Shown here: one piece after another, positions 61,932 to 64,000 of the stretch | How the letters are laid out: each line of letters starts with the position of its first letter | How positions within the stretch are numbered: position 1 is the stretch's first letter | DNA from: Bdellovibrionia bacterium | GTDB taxonomy: Bacteria; Bdellovibrionota; Bdellovibrionia; Bdellovibrionales; JAGQZY01 | Direction: 5' to 3' | Assembly (NCBI GenBank): GCA_030424715.1 | Contig: JAUHWH010000005.1 | Coordinates: 186,001 to 250,000 of the forward strand | Length of the DNA stretch: 64,000 bases | The notes under the pieces: model-generated | The model's input: only the letters and a program-made list of their open reading frames with translations | Database searches by the model: none | Told to the model about the DNA's origin: nothing | Program-made: the position numbers and the translations under genes

Positions 61932-62732
61932 TCAACGATCGACAGAGAATTCTTCTACAACATCGGCATTGTCTTCGATGTACTCACCGTGGAGGTGTTT
62001 GTCGGCCTGCAAAGCCCCATAGGTCATGACGCCGGCTGCGGCGATGACGAGTCCGAGACTCCCGTTACGCATGCGGCGGGCCACAAGCTTTGCCCCTTGG
62101 GGTGAAAAGCGACTCACCTTGACCACAGTTGCATGGCGGGCGGTGGATTCTTGTAGAAATTTATGAATACTGTTGGGAGTCCTCTCACCAATGACAAAAG
62201 ACTCCGTCTTAGAAATTCTTGTGATATTTTCCGCAGGTGTTTCGGCCACGGAGAGATACTCTTCTTTAAGGAGTGCCGCCAATTTTTTTTGTTGTCTAGC
62301 TTCGGTCAAAAGCTGTGCGGCTTGGGTTCCCGCAGGTCGAAGCTGACCGTCGACCATTTGACGAGGCGAACGGGCGGCTTCACGCTCCAACTCTTTGGCT
62401 CGCACTTTCGCTCTGATCATTCGATTTTCAAGATCTTTCATTCTAAGGTTTCGACTTTCCTCAGCAGACAATAGAATTTTCACTCGTACTGTGGATCCCT
62501 TATCCATCATTTCTGTGAGCTGCTGTTGTTCAGCGAGGGTCAGTATCTTGTTCGTCGGTGTTACCGTTGTGTGTGCTTTTCGCAAACGACTCACTTGCGC
62601 AGGCATGCCGCGATAAACCATAGCCGCGCCACCAACGACGGCTGTGGCAGCACCGGCTTCGGCTTGGCTTTTGAGATCGGCTTGCACAAGCGGTGTTATA
62701 AAAACTGTGGTTAATACCATTAGAAGCTTCAT
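61932..62732 (-). CDS. Exported protein of unknown function
   Basis: ATG 62732, with GGGAG about 8 bases upstream, starts a signal peptide (LLMVLTTVFITPLVQA); 266 residues. The mature part is basic and helical (about 70-170, LRMKDLENRMIRAKVRAKELERE) with a second hydrophobic segment near the C-terminus (GSLGLVIAAAGVMTYGALQ). Likely an envelope protein. No family recognised. It is divergent from the last gene of the window. Confidence 0.65.
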   Translation of the reverse strand: MKLLMVLTTVFITPLVQADLKSQAEAGAATAVVGGAAMVYRGMPAQVSRLRKAHTTVTPTNKILTLAEQQQLTEMMDKGSTVRVKILLSAEESRNLRMKDLENRMIRAKVRAKELEREAARSPRQMVDGQLRPAGTQAAQLLTEARQQKKLAALLKEEYLSVAETPAENITRISKTESFVIGERTPNSIHKFLQESTARHATVVKVSRFSPQGAKLVARRMRNGSLGLVIAAAGVMTYGALQADKHLHGEYIEDNADVVEEFSVDR

Positions 62733-62867
62733 AGATTTCTCCCTCTTAATTTCATCATACCTATGTAGTAGAGCAACCATCGTGCCAGTCTCATTCTGAT
62801 ACAATGCTTAGGACTACTTTTGGGGACAACTCTTGAAATGGCGATTCATTCTTCCGATTAGACTAAG

Positions 62868-64000
62868 ATGCGTTTTGTCTTAAAAGTCTGTTTTATTTCA
62901 TTATTTTTGCTCGGTCTCTCTGAGGTTTTTGCCAAAGTCAGTGAAACGACCCATAATGAGACAACCGAAACCACTGTGGAAAATGATCCCATCACTGGCG
63001 ACACAGCGACCAATGTTTCGACAAACGATGCCTTTTTAATGGCATGTCAGGACCCCCAAGATGTACGCGATGTGCCCCGCACCCATCTGGGTAAAAGACG
63101 CGTGCCCCTTGCCGACAACCAAGGTGTTCTTGCCAGAGACTACCTGATGGCCGTGGTACAAAACCTTACCGTGTATGCCGACCAAAGCGGGAACATGGCA
63201 GACAACGTCGACTTCTGTTTGCAAGACCATCAGAAACACCCGAGCGAACGTATGACCGGAGACGAATGCAAACAATACACTGATTGGGCCAAGGGTCCTC
63301 TTGTGAATGAAGCCAAAAAAGCGCGCTATCACCTTTCCATCGCGCAAAATGCCTTTGATAGAGACTGGAAACCCTCAACCCGGCTGACCGTCAGCTACGA
63401 ACCGAACACCGCCCTTACGGTGCCGCGAGGCTCTTACAAAGAAACACCATGGGACCCATTAACCTCAAAAGAGCACCAAGTAGCCAACGAGGTTTTGGAG
63501 AAGTATCGGCAGCACGTGTGGTCCACCAACAAAGTCGACTCGTCCACCTTTGAGTGGAAGAACCGCGGACACGCCAAGCGAACGCGACCATTCAAGCAAG
63601 CCGTTTCAAGGGAAATGCGCTACTTTCGCAACGAGCACCTGCGGCGCTACAACGACACGCTCTCAGAGATTCCTTTGTTGCAGTTTATTAAGTCGGCTCA
63701 CCCCGACGCTGCTGAGATTCAAGGGGCGGCTCAAAAAGTACGTGACCTTGCCGAAAAAGAAGTGAAACGTCTCTTAGGCCTCATGACAGAACTGCAAGCC
63801 TTGGGCCCCGGCGACAGAATTCCCCAAAAATTCTTTGACCTGATGAGCTTTGCTGCTTTTAGTGAGGGAGTTCTGTTAAACAATCCCAAGTACTGCTCCA
63901 TCGCGACGGCGATTTCAAAAACGCGAGACAACCGACAGCTTGGCAATGCCATAGGAATTAGTCTTCCTCTTTTTGCCATCGGCTTGGCAGCATCACCTCT
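62868..64000 (+). CDS. Large exported protein, 3' end outside window
   Basis: ATG 62868 opens a frame that stays open to base 64000, so at least 377 residues. A signal peptide is present (FVLKVCFISLFLLGLSEVFA), followed by a Thr/Glu-rich stretch and a long soluble region: QDPQDVRDVPRTHLGKRRVP, AKGPLVNEAKKARYHL, RPFKQAVSREMRYFRNEHLRRY. The visible end becomes hydrophobic (IGISLPLFAIGLAAS), possibly a membrane segment. A different frame on the opposite strand is a shadow. Function unknown; it may pair with the divergent exported protein. Confidence 0.75.
   Translation, partial: MRFVLKVCFISLFLLGLSEVFAKVSETTHNETTETTVENDPITGDTATNVSTNDAFLMACQDPQDVRDVPRTHLGKRRVPLADNQGVLARDYLMAVVQNLTVYADQSGNMADNVDFCLQDHQKHPSERMTGDECKQYTDWAKGPLVNEAKKARYHLSIAQNAFDRDWKPSTRLTVSYEPNTALTVPRGSYKETPWDPLTSKEHQVANEVLEKYRQHVWSTNKVDSSTFEWKNRGHAKRTRPFKQAVSREMRYFRNEHLRRYNDTLSEIPLLQFIKSAHPDAAEIQGAAQKVRDLAEKEVKRLLGLMTELQALGPGDRIPQKFFDLMSFAAFSEGVLLNNPKYCSIATAISKTRDNRQLGNAIGISLPLFAIGLAASP

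Noticed and set aside
63036-63347. 103-codon minus-strand frame near the right end
   Set aside because: It is the shadow of the open + frame starting at 62868, which has a signal peptide and runs to the window end.

Overview
The window is Gram-negative chromosomal DNA. Predicted products include a periplasmic ClpP-like protease, several signal-peptide proteins, a MotA/MotB stator pair, RluA-type and PlsC-type housekeeping enzymes and many small inner-membrane proteins. The gene mix would fit a free-living Bdellovibrionota or other deep-branching proteobacterial lineage, but no marker gene is present and this placement is weak inference.

Layout. (1) 1-8.73 kb, right part of a first genomic island: a type I restriction-modification operon (hsdR truncated by the window start, an unknown 134-aa gene, hsdS, hsdM), two unknown genes, then an excisionase-integrase pair in which the excisionase helix-turn-helix is fused to a Vsr/DUF559-like nuclease. 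(2) 8.75-22.0 kb, a second island ending in a homologous excisionase-integrase pair. Its integrase is colinear with the first and about 55% identical by my hand count over 330 residues. Cargo: a Fic AMP-transferase with a likely autoregulatory operator, a DUF4297-like nuclease + HerA ATPase defence operon, a long AT-rich intergenic region, an XRE regulator with an exported protein, a serine resolvase, a DUF6119 (TIGR04141) protein, and a phage-like DUF669 + ATPase replication module. The DUF669 ribosome binding site is buried in a hairpin. (3) 22.0-29 kb, small-molecule and redox genes under AraC and LysR regulators: NAD(P)-binding protein, DUF1772, isochorismatase-like hydrolase, pirin, DUF4386. 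The isochorismatase and pirin promoters share a three-part motif at identical spacing, so both are probably controlled by the LysR protein between them. (4) 29-46 kb, mostly single genes: MotA/MotB, a LuxR-type regulator, small membrane proteins (DUF2231, GDT1/UPF0016, DUF808, DUF1622), EamA and Bcr/CflA-type exporters, SDR, GFA, YdeI, DUF1801, MscS, a DUF2341/LamG exported protein, YaiI/DUF188, and at least two gene remnants. (5) 46.2-54.4 kb, a tightly packed surface-glycan or glycolipid operon: polytopic GT-C-like protein, GT2, AsnB-type amidotransferase, radical SAM protein, epimerase, then a PlsC acyltransferase. (6) 54.4-64 kb: DUF1456, 2OG-Fe oxygenase, RluA synthase, ClpP-like protease, SulP transporter with serine hydrolase, a photolyase-related protein without the usual cysteine pair, and two exported proteins, the last running off the window.

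No rRNA, tRNA or CRISPR array was found. The defence content (type I RM, DUF4297-HerA, DUF6119, Fic, nuclease-excisionase fusion) lies entirely within the two integrase-bounded islands.
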